Assembly: GCA_030278955.1 (NCBI GenBank)
Contig: JAOANR010000003.1
Location: 60,815,628 to 60,879,627 of the forward strand
Length of the DNA stretch: 64,000 bases
Source: Hygrophila difformis
Lineage: Eukaryota; Streptophyta; Magnoliopsida; Lamiales; Acanthaceae
Direction of reading: 5' to 3'
This document shows, in pieces, positions 22,309 to 33,876 of this stretch. The position numbers and the translations under genes were made by a program. Position 1 is the stretch's first letter. Each line of letters opens with the position of its first letter. The notes below the pieces were generated by a model. It worked only from the letters and a program-made list of their open reading frames with translations, did no database searches and was not told the DNA's origin.

Positions 22309-24208
22309 GATTAAAAAAAAATTAAAATTTTCACTTTTAAGCCATCGCAGCCAAATTGGCAAAATTACCTAAATTTCGGCCCAAAATCATTTAATGCCCC
22401 ATTTGCTTAAATCAAAATATCGTAGCCCCAAAGTGGAGGGACATCCTTCTCGTGGTCTATTTTAGTTATTATCTATTTACTTCACCGATGGATCTATTCG
22501 CAACTATACAATTGTATATTGCTTTTAAGAGAAGTGATATATTTTTCTGAAAACCTGTACTATATATACATTAATTAGTATACATTAATAATATATACAA
22601 ATATTTTTATATATTCATTAATGTATCTTTTAATAATATAAATTCCATATATACACTGGAAATTTCATTTAAATTTGAAATCCCATTTTTTTTAAAAAAA
22701 TGAAAATTGTAGGACCCTTCATATAAATTGAAAAAATCTCTAGCCTGTATATGCTGTTCCGCAAAAAAAAAAATGAAAAATTAAATATCTTTTAAAAACT
22801 AAAAATTGGGATTTCCATATACACATTAACATATTTTTAACATGAATAAATAAATCTGACGTGCAATGTACATTTTGATTGCATCATTTACCATAAAAAA
22901 ATATAACCAAAGTTGAGACCAAACCTACCCAAAATTACCGGCATTACAATATTGTTCACTATATTGAAACATAAATGCAACATATATCTTAAATGCTAGT
23001 GCAAAAGCTCGCCATAATGATATGGTTTATAAATAAATTCTAAATGCATCAATAAAATTTAAAATAAATAAAATAAAAAATAAAAGATAATAAAATCTAA
23101 AATAGATAATAAAAAATGCAAATAAATAAAATCCAACATAGATAAAATAAAAAATATAAAATTTCAAATTTTATCTTTCAAATTTTTTTAAAAGTGAATA
23201 TATAGTGACATGATATGATGATTAAGTGAAAATTATAAGTAAATAATAGATTTTATATGATATGCAAAATTTCAAATTTCAAATCTTTCAATCTTTTTAA
23301 AAGTGAATACGGTAGGAATTCCATATATTTTAAAAACTGAAAATCTATAATAAATAAATAAATAAATAAATAAATGTGAAAATCTAAAATTGATAAATTT
23401 AAAAATGCAAAAATTTATAAAAATTAGAAATTTGAAATGGAGACACCGCAATAAATGTAGGATGGGTTGTTCACTAATGCTTTAATATATATATATAGAT
23501 TAAAGATAAAATTTGAAATTTTGTATTTTTTATTTTATCTATGTTGGATTTTTTTTATTTGTATTTTTCTATTTGATCTATTTTAGATTTTATTATTTTG
23601 CATTTTTTATTTTATTTATTTTAAATTTTATTGTTGCATTTAGTATTTATTTATAGATTTTCAGTTATTACAAATGGGATTATTATGACGAAGTTTTGCA
23701 CTGGCAACTAAGAATTATCTTGCATTTATGTTTTAATATGATGAACATATTGTAGTGCTGGTAATTTTGTGTAGGTTTGGTCTCAATTTTAGTTATATTT
23801 TTTTCTGTATCGTGATACATCGCACGTCAGATTTATTTATTCATGTTAAAATATATTAAATGTGTATATGGAAATTCCAATTTTTAATTTTTAAAATATA
23901 TTTAATTTCCAATTTATATGGAGTCCATACAATTTTCAGTTTTTAAAAAAAATAGAATTTCAAATTTAAATAGAATTTGTAGTGTATATATAGACTTTAT
24001 ATTATTAAAAGATACATTAATGAATATATAAAAAATATTTGTATATTTTAATTAATGTATATTAATTAGTGTAGTATATATATATAGGCAATGATTTCAT
24101 AAAAATATGTCACTTCTCTTAAAAGTAATATACAATTATATAATTACGAATAGATCCATCAGTATATAAAGTAAATAAAGAAGGAAATTTTATTATTATT
24201 TTTAATCT

Positions 24209-25022
24209 AATCCATCTGTCCCATTATTTCTGTCTCAAAACTTTTGAACACACCGTCCAATATATTTGTTTAACATTTAATATCTTAAAACGTACATATG
24301 TAAAAATTATGTAAAATATATACTTTCTCCGTTCTTTTTTAAATGCCTTGGACCACATTTCACGCAGTTCAATACACGTTTTTAATCATCGATAACACAA
24401 ATTGCATACAAGTAAAAATTATGAAAATTTGATATTCTAAATTTATGCGATTAGACGAATCTAAGAAGATCTCATTTGACTATATTTTATCTTATATAAT
24501 TGTATTAAAAACTCGAATCAAAGTTACTCAATGTACATTGACAAAACCTCAAATGTGTCACTTATAAAAGAATGGAGGAAGTATTTTCTAAACTAAGTGA
24601 TTAGATAAATCTAACAAGACCGAATTGCACTATATTTTTTTCGTATATAATTACAATAACATTAGGTCAAATATGATCAATTAACAGTGTTAAAATGTCA
24701 AAATGAAACACTTTGAATGCGACGAAGGGAATATTTTTAAGAAATACTCCATCCCTTTTATAATAAGTGTAACACTAGGAAATAACACAAGATTTAAGCT
24801 TAGTTAATAAAATTTATTTAGTTGAAATAATTAAATAAATAAAATAAGTCACATTTGACTTTATTCATTTTGAGTTTTATTTTAATGAATGTAAAAAAAA
24901 TTAATAATTTAAGTATAATTGGTAAAAATTATTAACTTTCAAAACATTTCAAATATGGTAATATAACACTTATTTCCAAACACCCAAAAAGGTAAAGTGC
25001 TACACTTAAAAAACGGGTTATG
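24209..25022. mobile_element. Stowaway-type MITEs in the plus Helitron, one nested
   Basis: 24209-24732 is the counterpart of 21111-22308 and contains a second MITE at 24323-24580 (CTTTCTCCGTTCTTTTTTAA to AAAAGAATGGAGGAAG). 24746-25022 is the counterpart of 20876-21100. The nested one is private to this copy, as the solo LTR is private to the other. Confidence 0.7.
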
Positions 25023-25239
25023 TAATTCAGTAATCTATATTTTAACTGATTTGCAATTGACGAAAAACAAATATAAATCTGGCTTTGTTAGAAAATTGTG
25101 ATTGTAAATGATCAAAGTAACTTCATATTGAAAGCGTAATTGCAGCAAATTCTATAAGTTTGAAAATTTTCTCTGGAATACCGGTATTGAATGAAGTTTT
25201 AACGTCTGAAACAAATAATCTATTGATACTATAAGAGAC

Positions 25240-27080
25240 ATATTATAATAATGACGAAATGAAAGTGGATCATGCTAAGTTATTACCTCTATTGATGGAT
25301 GATGAGAATAATGTTTATAATAAAATAATGTTTGTAGTTGATAGTGATGGGTGTTGATTTATTTTTCTTTACGTGGTGGAACTGACAAGACAATTATCGA
25401 TAATTTATCTAGAAAATATTATGTTTAGTCCTCCATGATAGATGTAATATTATGCTGCCTGTAGCATCCAATGGAGTAGCACCTTACTCATTCCAAGAGG
25501 TAGGACTACACATTCTAAATTTGGTATTCCACTAGATTGTGATGAGAATTCTACCTGCAAAAAACTTACCTCATAAAATTATTTAACCTCTCTTCTCATT
25601 AAAACAAAGCTCAATATTTGGGATGAAAATTTTTAATTGGTAGAATGATTATGAGCCCGTCTGAATTAATTAAATTCTTCATTCGATTTCAGAGGAAAAA
25701 ATTCCACTCGAAGTTTGTTTTAATATGACTATTAAAAAAAAGAAGAAGATGTCAACCTTTAAAGAAAGTTAGATCTATCTTCAAAAATCAGTTTTTACCC
25801 ATGTCAGTTATATGTTGCAATATCTCGTGTCACTGTAAAGAGGGGACTCGAACTATTAATATGTAATTAAGATGGATTAACTTAAAATACTATAAGAAAT
25901 GTTATTTATAATTAAAATTATATATGGAAAAAATTTGCACAATGAATACTTCATGTACATGATGGTAATTGGTAAAGCTGGTATTAATCTTGAAGATGTA
26001 CAATTAGATGTGACATTTACAGATGATAATTTTGTAAACTCTACGAGAGATTCTATAGAGGCAATTGTTGAGAGTACTTATACAAATATAAACTGCACCA
26101 CTTCAAATCCAAATATTTTTACTGTATATTAACCCCTACAAATGAGATTTTTGCTACAATCAATAATTACATCATGGAACGTATCTCTGCAAATGAAAAT
26201 GTGTATATATATATATATATCAGTTTTAACAATATTTGTCAAAAGGATGAAAGCATTGATAATGCCAATGAATTATTTTCACTGGAATATCTAAACACGA
26301 TCAATTGTTCCGGATTACTGAATTATGAAATATAGTTGAATGAGGGTTGCATAGTCATGCTTCTTAAAATATATATATCAATCAAATAAATTATGTAATG
26401 AAAGTAGGTTAATAGTAACCAAGATGCGGAACTAGATAGTTGAGGTTAAACTAATTTTCGGGAAATCATGAAAGTAGAAAATTCTTGATTGGTAGAATGA
26501 TTATGAGCCTATTTGATTTAACCAAATTTTTTATTCGATTTGAGATGAGAAAATTCTCACCCACGGTTTGTTTTGCTATGATTATAAAAAAAGTCAATGT
26601 CAATCTTTAAAAAAATATCAGATTTTATCTTCCAAAATTAGTTTTTAGCCATGAATAGTTATGTTGTAATATTTCGTGTCACTAGCAAGATGTGGCTAAA
26701 AGTATTAATATGCAATTAAGAATGAATAACTCAAGATACCACAAAAATTATTGTTTACAATGATGACATAAAATTTGCAAAATGGATAGTTGATGTATGT
26801 GATGGTAAAGCGGGTGTTGATTTTGGAGATGTACAATTTTCGGAAATGAGATTTGACATTTTGCTATGATTTTTATGTATGTGATGGTAAAGCGGGTATT
26901 AGCAAGATGTGACATTTTCGGATGATGTTCTTACAAACTCTACGGGTGATCCTATAACGGTAATTTTTTAAAGTACATATAAAAATATAAATTGCACCAC
27001 TTCAAATTCAGACATTTTAAAAGATAGTCTTATACTAGCCCCTATCAATGAGATTTTCACCAATGAATTTTTCAGCAAAT
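25240..27080 (+). pseudogene. Scrambled Helitron (PIF1-like) helicase pieces, plus copy
   Basis: In order: a degraded Walker A region (GGxTDKT-like, about 25375-25395); RTTHSKFGIPLDCDENSTC and TKLNIWDE, the Walker B neighbourhood (about 25500-25630); a premature motif VI piece (GRMIMSPSELIKFFIRFQRK, about 25640-25700); then 25899-26132 with INLEDVQLDVTFTDDNFVNS and DSIEAIVESTYTN; IDNANELFSLEYLNTINCSG (about 26250-26310); a second motif VI piece (VCFAMII.., about 26465-26700); and a third damaged EDVQ segment (26780-26990). Normal helicases have each block once, so the element carries tandem partial copies. No intact frame exists. Confidence 0.75.
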
Positions 27081-27433
27081 TGTTAGAAAATTTTTCATAT
27101 TATGCTTCATACTTATTTTTAAATTTTATTTCATCTTAATTTAAATTTCAAATCAAATAAAAATATTATTTTAATAGTTATTTTTATGATCTGGTGAGGT
27201 TTGTACCGGACAAGCCACAAAAGCTAAAGAATACAGTATAATATAATTTCTTTGTTAGTTTTAAAAATAATTAAATTATATTATCATATATACCTTCTTT
27301 TGAATATATAAAAAATTTATTACATATTTTTCATGACTCAAAATACAATTTATTAATATTTTATATAATATAAATATATATTATATAAAATATAAAATCA
27401 TGCCCGTCGAGTCTCGACGGGTTATTTACTAGT

Positions 27434-27745
27434 TCTGACTGATTTTTCCACCCCTACCAATGACGATATACTTCTAGGTTTTTTAAGCATCAAAACTAAT
27501 TTATCCAAGTACTAATGGACGCTAAATGAGTAAAACCCACTCCAATGCAGTTTTTGGATTTATATAATTCAAACTCAATCACTTATTTAAGCGGCTAAAA
27601 TTCTATGTTCCTCGAACCAATAGAATTTAATGCATCGCTTCTCGATATGATATTAATTTTAGAAACACAGACGAAATATTCACATGGCTCTGATACTATA
27701 AACTACTTATAATTTACAATGGATGAAGTGATTCATATCCATAGA
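27434..27745. other. Intergenic sequence right of the Helitron
   Basis: AT-rich, nothing recognised. Confidence 0.4.
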
Positions 27746-28572
27746 TACCAGGAACGCGGAACGTCCGGCCGTTCTCCGGACCGGAACGTTTGTTCCGGAT
27801 CAGGGGATGATCGCGCACCAATCACCGGGGAACGCGCACCGGATCGGGAAACCAACAATCCGATGAGGGAACAGTCGAACAGCGGCGGAAAGCAAAGAGC
27901 GGCGAACGGCGAACAGCGAACAGTGAAGAGGAGCGGCGGCGGCAGGGAAGATGGGTCACAGGTCACAATTATCTGGCGGCGGAGAAGATAGGTCACAACT
28001 TATAATTTTCGAAGAACTAGGGTAGCGAAGGAGGAGCGGGGAGACTTTTTGGGGAAGAAAAACTTTGGGAAAAGAATGTGTACGGCTGTAATCTTTAATT
28101 TGTATCCTTTTTTTTGTGATACTCTTTAATTTGTATCTTAAAAAGCATCAATATTTAATTAGGATTTGGAAAGAATAAAAATGCAAAACGGATTTGGAAA
28201 GAATAAAAATGCAAACGGCTGTATCTTAATTGCAGTATTAATTTTTTTTGGCAAAGTATTGCAGTATCAATTAAGTAATGGTGAGAATGTGACATATTCA
28301 AGAAATGAGGAAAATAGAAAGATTAACTGTATTTTCAAATTTTCTTTATAAATATTTAATTGCATTTAAATTTAAGATTATGATATTTTGGTGAAATTTT
28401 TCTTATGTTTTTCCTTGAAAAAGAATTTAATTGAAACTTTATATTAATTAAACATATTTTAATATTTAGAAAAATACATAGTATACATCGTTCCCGATTC
28501 ACTTAAACTAGCGTTCCGTGTTTCCGTTCCTGTTTCCCATTTCGAATCGAACCCCGTTCCATGTAACTATGT
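27746..28572. repeat. GGAACG/CGTTCC word element
   Basis: The left side (27750-27860) is packed with ggaacg, cgttcc and ccggaac words. The right side (28495-28560) has gttccgtgtttccgttcc and accccgttccatg. Between them lie a GC-rich patch (gcggcgg words, 27880-27990) and AT-rich sequence. The 90-codon open frame over the GC-rich patch is low-complexity and not a credible gene. Confidence 0.5.
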
Positions 28573-29146
28573 TCATATGCATATAAGAATTGTGGACTCC
28601 ACATAAACAACTCACTTATATGATGAATCTTAGGAGGGCCTTTAGGTAAATTTGTCTATTGTCACATGGAATTCAACTCTTGCAAAATGTATTCTTCTGA
28701 TGCACGAAGCTGTGATCTTACTCGTGTAGCCTAAGCTTATGTGTTATGGACAATAAAGCCACTTATAAATTTGGTTCAAACAAAGCTCTTATTAAGTGTG
28801 AAGTGACGATTAATTATTATATATACTGTGTATGCGTGATTCAGTTGCCCACGACTCTGCCAAAACATATCTCCACATATGGAGTTTCTCGATGTGACCA
28901 AAAAAAGAAATATCCGTACAATTAAAAAAATATAAAAAAAAAGGTCAAAAGTGGAAGTGAGAGCGTGAGACGACATTGCAATTACCCCTAAAATAAAATA
29001 ATAGCTAATGAATACTCATTAAGAAATATACCCACCCTAATTAATGTTGGAAAACATTAGGGGCATCTATGATCGTGAATTAATATAAAGATTTTGCATA
29101 TTTTTCTTATAAAAAGTAGTACCATTAATCCACAAGAACATAATTA
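28573..29146. other. Intergenic sequence
   Basis: No gene, repeat or RNA recognised. Confidence 0.4.
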
Positions 29147-29403
29147 CTCCCTCCGTTTCTAAATAAGTGTTACGTTTTGACTTTTTTTACTGTTCATTAT
29201 AGCACTTTGACTTATATTTTTCATATAGTTATACAAGAAAAAATATAGTCAAGTGAGATCTTGTTGGATTCGTCTCATCTTGTAGTTTTTAAATATCAAA
29301 TTTTTAGAATTTGTACTTGTACCGAATTTGAGTTATTAATAATTTAAAATGTGCATTGGCAAACGTGCAGAAGAGAAACGTAACACTTAAAAAGAAACGG
29401 AGG
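29147..29403. mobile_element. Stowaway-type MITE
   Basis: CTCCCTCCGTTTCTAAATAAG at the left pairs with CACTTAAAAAGAAACGGAGG at the right, flanked by TA. The inside (tagtcaagtgagatcttgtt) is shared with the MITEs at 34392, 36918 and 47932. Confidence 0.85.
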
Positions 29404-29670
29404 TAGTACTTATGAGCGGCCCTCACTTTCGATATCCCACATCGGAGAAGTAGTGAGATTCCTCATGATTTACTGAAATAAGTGTGACTCTATTCATTAT
29501 CAAATACTTAATTTTGAGTTAAAACCTTATCAATTTCTTTAACATGAAATTATAGCCGCGAGCAGGGTTGGAGACTTACCCTAGTGATCAAGTCCCCAGA
29601 CTCTCAAGTAATAGGTTGAGGGTTCGATCCCCACCCGACCCCTATATCTCCCCTTTGTTCCTTTTATAAT

Positions 29671-30265
29671 TGTTAACAGTAAAATTTTGGGAGGAAAGTA
29701 TCTCTCTTTTATTGATGAATTGAGAGGAAAGATTACAGGAAAAACTAGAAAAACGAATACAGGAATTTAAAGAAAGCAGTAAAAGAATTTAAGAACAGAA
29801 AACAATAAAATGTAGGAAAAATAAGTAAAAGCTCTCTCTCGGAGTGTTGGAGGTGCCCTTGCGTATGATGCCGCTTGCACTTATATAGTGGTGGGTGGTA
29901 AGAGTCTTCAAGCTTGAACGCTCCACCCTCTAAATTTGTTTCCTTAGGTGACGCGATTTGTTTCCGTAGTTGGTGATTCGTCTCCTTGGTTAAGGATTCA
30001 CTGCTTGATTGTATGGGATTCCTCATCTTGAGGGTATCTTCACGGAATGGGCTGTGGAGACGTGTCCTCCCTCTTCCGGATATATTTTCACCAACTGGGC
30101 CACTGCTTGATTGGGCCACTGGGATTCCTAATCTTGAGGGTATCCTCTCAGAATGGACTTTGGAGACGCGTCCTCCTTCTTCCGGATATATTTTTACCCA
30201 ATTGGGCTGAACACTTGAAACAAGCAGCTCCCTTGGGGCCTTAATATATTTTTGCTGGGTTAACA
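29671..30265 (-). repeat. 3' LTR of the gag-only element
   Basis: 595 bp. An internal unit of about 106 bp is tandemly duplicated (from 30015 and from 30121: gggattcctMatcttgaggg to cttccggatatatttt). The 178-codon minus-strand frame over it (29745-30281) recurs in the other LTR and is probably chance plus the duplication. Confidence 0.85.
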
Positions 30266-30365
30266 AAGATGCCCCCCTCACGCATTTTGTCTGATTAGCA
30301 TTTTAAGACAAATTTGCGCGTTTTAAATAGGTTTGACATAAAAAAGTCGTCCCTTTTTTTTATAA

Positions 30366-30647
30366 TGATGGCGGCTGTCACATTTGATAATAACCCATGT
30401 GTATGATAACATATTACATGATAACATGATGCCGCCAACTTCAAAAAATTATAGGCCGCCACCTTTAATTTGCATGCCGCCACATAATATTCATGAATGT
30501 TGTGCCGCCACCACCTTGCTTCCAAGCCGCCAACTTGGACTTTTTTTTTTTTAATGTAATGAATGGCGGCCTGCTGCCACTTTTTGCATGCCGCCACTTG
30601 CATGCCATTTTTAAAGTAAATGGCGGCTTGTGCTGCTCCTCCTTTTT

Positions 30648-30678
<31 letters not shown>

Positions 30679-31560
30679 GGCTGGCGGCTCATGGCATTTT
30701 TAATTAAAACATGCCGCCATCATATATACACATGCCGCCACCACTTTCACACCCACTTTTAAAGTTAATGTGTGATAGCAACCCCTTTTTTCTTCAAATA
30801 ACAAGTGCCGCTACCTTAATAGTCATGGCAACCTTGTTCAGCCGCCAATGAGGAGCTTCTTGGGCCGCCATAATCTTCACTCCGGAGGCCGCCGCCTGTT
30901 TCTGCTCCCGGAGGCCGCCATCTCCGTTTGAGCGCCGTCAGCCTTGCCCGATTGGCCGCCATCGCCTTGGCCGCCACCCCTAGAGGCCGCCCCTGCCACT
31001 GTCCGAGGCCGCCATCTGCTTCTACGATGAAGCCACCCGAGAGGCCGCCGCCACCCGAGAGCTTGGAGGAGGCCGCCACCCTTTTTTCCTTCAAGAGGCC
31101 GCCACCCTCAGCCTTACAGGCCGCCGGCCGCCATCCCTTGCTTTAAAGGAGGCCACCACTCAACGTGAGGCCGCCATTCCTCAACAGGCCGCCATCCCTG
31201 AGAGGCCGCCGCCACCATCCGAAGGCCGCCATCCGTCCAAAGGCCGCCATCACCCTTGCACGAGGAAGCCGCCAGCCCTGTGTTTGGAGGAGGCCGCCAT
31301 CCCATTCTCGCACGAGGCCGCCACCTGGAGGCCGCCACTGCCCGAGGCCGCCACTGCTTGCATGAGGCCGCCACCTCCAGCTTCCCTGCATGAGGCCGCC
31401 ATTCACCTAGCTCAGGGCCGCCGCCATCGCTTTGTTATCCGGAGGCCGCCATCTGCCCGAAGACCGCCAGCCTCCATCGCCAAGCTCCAGGCCGCCGTCA
31501 GCCAGCTCCAAGCCGCCATCCGAAGTTACCGACTACTCGGCCTCCAAGGCCGCCGTCGAC
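30366..31560. repeat. Irregular array of about 40 GCCGCC words
   Basis: GGCCGCCA or close variants recur every 10-40 bp with unrelated spacer text, nearly all in one orientation (GCCGCC on plus, TGGCGGCC on the element's sense strand). A few inverted copies occur between 30370 and 30690. The left third has AT-rich spacers, including (TTTA)n at 30648-30675; the right two thirds are GC-rich. It fills the space between the gag stop and the 3' LTR. No continuous frame codes for a believable protein. Confidence 0.85.
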
Positions 31561-31575
31561 GGCGTTTCAGGGCCA

Positions 31576-33143
31576 CTATCCAGGGTTTTTACCACCCAAA
31601 GTTATTGCCTTGGCCACCACCCTAGGTTCGTCTTCCTCTTTATTGTGTTTCAATTCTCCAAAACGAGTCTCGTGCATAGGTAGACGCTTCTCGTCTCGTT
31701 CCTCAAAGAACTTTTCCAAGCGGGCCGCTTTCTCGGCCAGCTGGGCAAGATCAGTCGCATTATGCACAATTAAATGTTCCTTTAGTTTTGGCAACATATT
31801 AGACACTGCTATATTGGCTTTTTCCCTATCCGGAATTTCTATGGTGCACCGGCCTTTCAACTGTTGTAATCTATTGATAAAAGTACTTGCCGCCTCATCG
31901 GCATACTGTTTGGCATTAGTAAGGTCTGCAAGGCTTACCAGTGATAGTGGAGTGTAGAACCTATCATGGAATGCCCGTTCGAGGTCGGCCCAATTTTGAA
32001 TTGAGTTAGGCCGCAAGGAAGCAAACCATGCGAAGGCAGGTCCGGTGAGGGATGAGCAGAACAGTCTTAATTTCAGCCAATCATTGGCCGCTGCTTCCCC
32101 GCACTGAGTAGTGAACCTTCCAACATGCTCCACAGTGGACTTGCCATTATCCCCTGTAAAGGTGGTGAACTCGGGCATCTTGAAGCCCCTTGGGTAGGGA
32201 TGCATGGTGTCTACCCAGTCAGGATATGGCTTCCGGTACGTAGGCCGCTCCATCGGCTTTAGCTGAATCCCGAAGTGCTGCTGCATCATATCTGCGAGCA
32301 ACTCCGGTGAGATCACTGGTGCCTGCGTAGGAGGCATGGCGGCAGATGTCGCGGGTGTTCCACATGGTTGTGGTTCCTGCCCTCCTATGGCAACAGCTTG
32401 GGTAGGAATGGCGGCTGGTGCCATGGGAGCCGCCACCACTCCACGTGGCTGTAGCGCCTGCCCCCTAGGGTTGGTGGCATCCAACCAGGGTTTAGAGGCG
32501 GCGCCACATAGGGTGTAGTTGGAACGTTCGGCACATGCGGCGCCGCATATAGTGGCACCGCCTTAGGTCCGACCGCCATACAACCCGGTGTAGCGCTGGT
32601 TGCCATCAAAGGACTCGATGGAGCATAGATCGGCACGGGAGGTGCCGCGTAACCCAGATTCGGCATGCTGGGTGCTGCATAGGCATAAGCAGTCTGATAG
32701 GAGTATGGGAACATACTGGTCACTCCTCCGGACTCCTGGAGTGGCGGCTGGCCAGGTGTGGTTCCCCAAATCCGATGTTGGCCTCCTGACGACCCCGGGT
32801 ATGGGGTGCTTGGCGGCACAGTAGTGCCGTTTGCTGGAACAACTCCGTCTTGCTGAACACGCAAGGATTCGCATATTCGGTCAGCTTGGTCGGCCATGGC
32901 AAGCCGCAACACATCCATTAGGTGCCTCGTGAATAAAGGCATAAACTCGGCCATCGATTCAGTTATCGATAGCCGTATTTGCTCGGACAATGTAGGGGTC
33001 TGCATAATCCCCTGTAGCGGTTGAGAGGTGCTCGCCATCTCAATGGCGTCCTCAAACGGCGTTCGCACCGACGTCTTCTCTTGTAGAGACATATCCTCAA
33101 ATTGTTCTGTCAAATCAACAACTTTTCCGGATCTGAGACGCAT
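31576..33143 (-). pseudogene. gag of the TR-GAG element, one frameshift
   Basis: The first part (33143-32385, MRLRSGKVVDLTEQFEDM..) is a Pro/Ala-rich N-terminal region. The frame changes near 32480-32500, and 32484-31576 continues with the retrotransposon gag domain (Retrotrans_gag type): FKMPEFTTFTGDNGKSTVEH, LRLFCSSLTGPAFAWFASL, WADLERAFHDRFY and FINRLQQLKGRC. There is no CCHC zinc knuckle and no pol follows. This class of gag is typical of Ty3/gypsy elements. The single frameshift may be a mutation; I see no clear slippery site. Confidence 0.85.
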
Positions 33144-33177
33144 ACACTATTCGGAGCGGATATGGTTTCCACTTCGT

Positions 33178-33195
33178 GTCCCACTGGGCGTGCCA
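33178..33195 (-). promoter_or_regulatory. Primer-binding-site-like sequence of the gag-only element
   Basis: On the minus strand TGGCACGCCCAGTGGGAC starts 3 nt after the 5' LTR. The leading TGG and position fit a PBS. I do not assign the tRNA. Confidence 0.65.
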
Positions 33196-33198
33196 ATT

Positions 33199-33793
33199 TG
33201 TTAACAGTAAAATTTCGGGAGGAAAGTATCTCTCTTTTATTGATGAATTGGGAGGAAAGATTACAGGAAAGACTAGAAAAACGAATACAGGAATTTAAAG
33301 AAAGCAGTAAAAGAATTTAAGAACATAAAATAATAAAATGTAGGAAAAATAAGTAAAAGCTCTCTCTCGGAGTGTTGGAGGTGCCCTTGCGTATGATGCC
33401 GCTTGCACTTATATAGTGGTGGGTGGTAAGAGTCTTCAAGCTTGAAAGCTCCACCCTCTAAATTTGTTTCCTTAGGTGACGCGATTTGTTTCCGTAGTTG
33501 GTGATTCGTCTCCTTGGTTAAGGATTCACTGCTTGATTGTATGAGATTCCTCATCTTGAGGGTATCTTCACGGAATGGGCTGTGGAGACGTGTCCTCCCT
33601 CTTCCGGATATATTTTCACCAACTGGGCCACTGCTTGATTGGGCCACTGGGATTCCTAATCTTGAGGGTATCCTCTCAGAATGGACTTTGGAGACGCGTC
33701 CTCCTTCTTTCGGATATATTTTTACCCAATTGGGCTGAACACTTGAAACAAGCAGCTCCCTTGGGGCCTTAATATATTTTTGCTGGGTTAACA
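33199..33793 (-). repeat. 5' LTR of the gag-only element
   Basis: 595 bp, same length as 29671-30265 and nearly identical (about 8 differences by eye). Ends TGTTAACAG and GGTTAACA, with target duplication ATAAT at 33794. Confidence 0.85.
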
Positions 33794-33876
33794 ATAATTT
33801 GTGTGGCATAGGCTCCCATCACCTTTTTTCCTAGCCTGTATAGGCTGTTCCGCGAGGAAAAAAAAAGCCGTGAGCA

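Larger units (their letters stand above)
18090..23499 (-). mobile_element. Helitron, minus orientation, nested in the plus Helitron
   Basis: On the minus strand it starts TCTATATATATATATTAAAG at 23499 (preceded by A) and ends at 18090 with a hairpin CCCGTCGAATCTCGACAGG, then TTATTTA, then CTAG followed by T. Joining 18089 to 23500 restores text collinear with its own interior, which shows that it inserted into a relative about 0.4 kb from that relative's 5' end. After subtracting later insertions it is about as long as the plus copy and reads collinear with it in reverse. Confidence 0.85.
17683..27432 (+). mobile_element. Helitron, plus orientation, interrupted by a second Helitron
   Basis: The 5' end is TCTATATATCTATATTAAAA preceded by A (17682). 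The 3' end is CTAG at 27429-27432 followed by T, so insertion between A and T is preserved. Seven bases before CTAG is a perfect hairpin CCCGTCGAG-T-CTCGACGGG (27403-27421), the hallmark of a Helitron 3' end. The plus element is the sum of 17683-18089 and 23500-27432 (about 4.3 kb). It carries only scrambled pieces of the helicase and no recognisable Rep/HUH nuclease, so it is non-autonomous. Confidence 0.85.
29671..33793 (-). mobile_element. Gag-only LTR retrotransposon (TR-GAG type)
   Basis: Two 595-bp LTRs (29671-30265 and 33199-33793), each TGTTAACAG..GGTTAACA, are flanked by ATAAT (29666-29670 and 33794-33798). By eye the LTRs differ at about 8 positions, so insertion is recent. The sense is minus: PBS-like sequence next to the right LTR, gag in the middle, polypurine GAGGGGGG next to the left LTR. 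There is no protease, RT, RNase H or integrase, and the gap between gag and the 3' LTR holds only a GCCGCC-rich array. It would depend on a Ty3/gypsy partner for movement (family knowledge). Confidence 0.85.
29565..33865 (+). mobile_element. SINE family 1 copy split by an LTR retrotransposon
   Basis: 29565-29670 is the tRNA-like head (box A-like acttaccctagtgatcaag, box B GGTTCGATCCCC) and 33799-33865 is the tail (ttgtgtggcataggctccc, tagcctgtataggctgttcc, poly(A)). The SINE's own target duplication agccgYgagca lies at 29554-29564 and 33866-33876. The LTR element sits between, with its own 5-bp duplication ATAAT. Confidence 0.85.

Noticed and set aside
27719..27991. 90-codon frame in a GC-rich patch
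   Set aside because: Made of ggaacg and gcggcgg words inside a repeat element.
29432..29444. USE-like ATCCCACATCG upstream of a possible snRNA gene
   Set aside because: No TATA at the expected distance and no snRNA sequence downstream.
29745..30281. 178-codon minus-strand frame, present again at 33273-33809
   Set aside because: It lies in the LTRs and recurs only because the LTRs are copies. Its internal repeat comes from the 106-bp duplication, and no protein family is recognisable.
31143..31406. Several open frames over the GCCGCC array
   Set aside because: All frames are open because of the repeated word; the peptides are MAA/GGL/WRP repeats.
30366..31560. CRISPR-like array
   Set aside because: Eukaryotic context, word of only 6-8 bp, irregular spacing; part of a retrotransposon.
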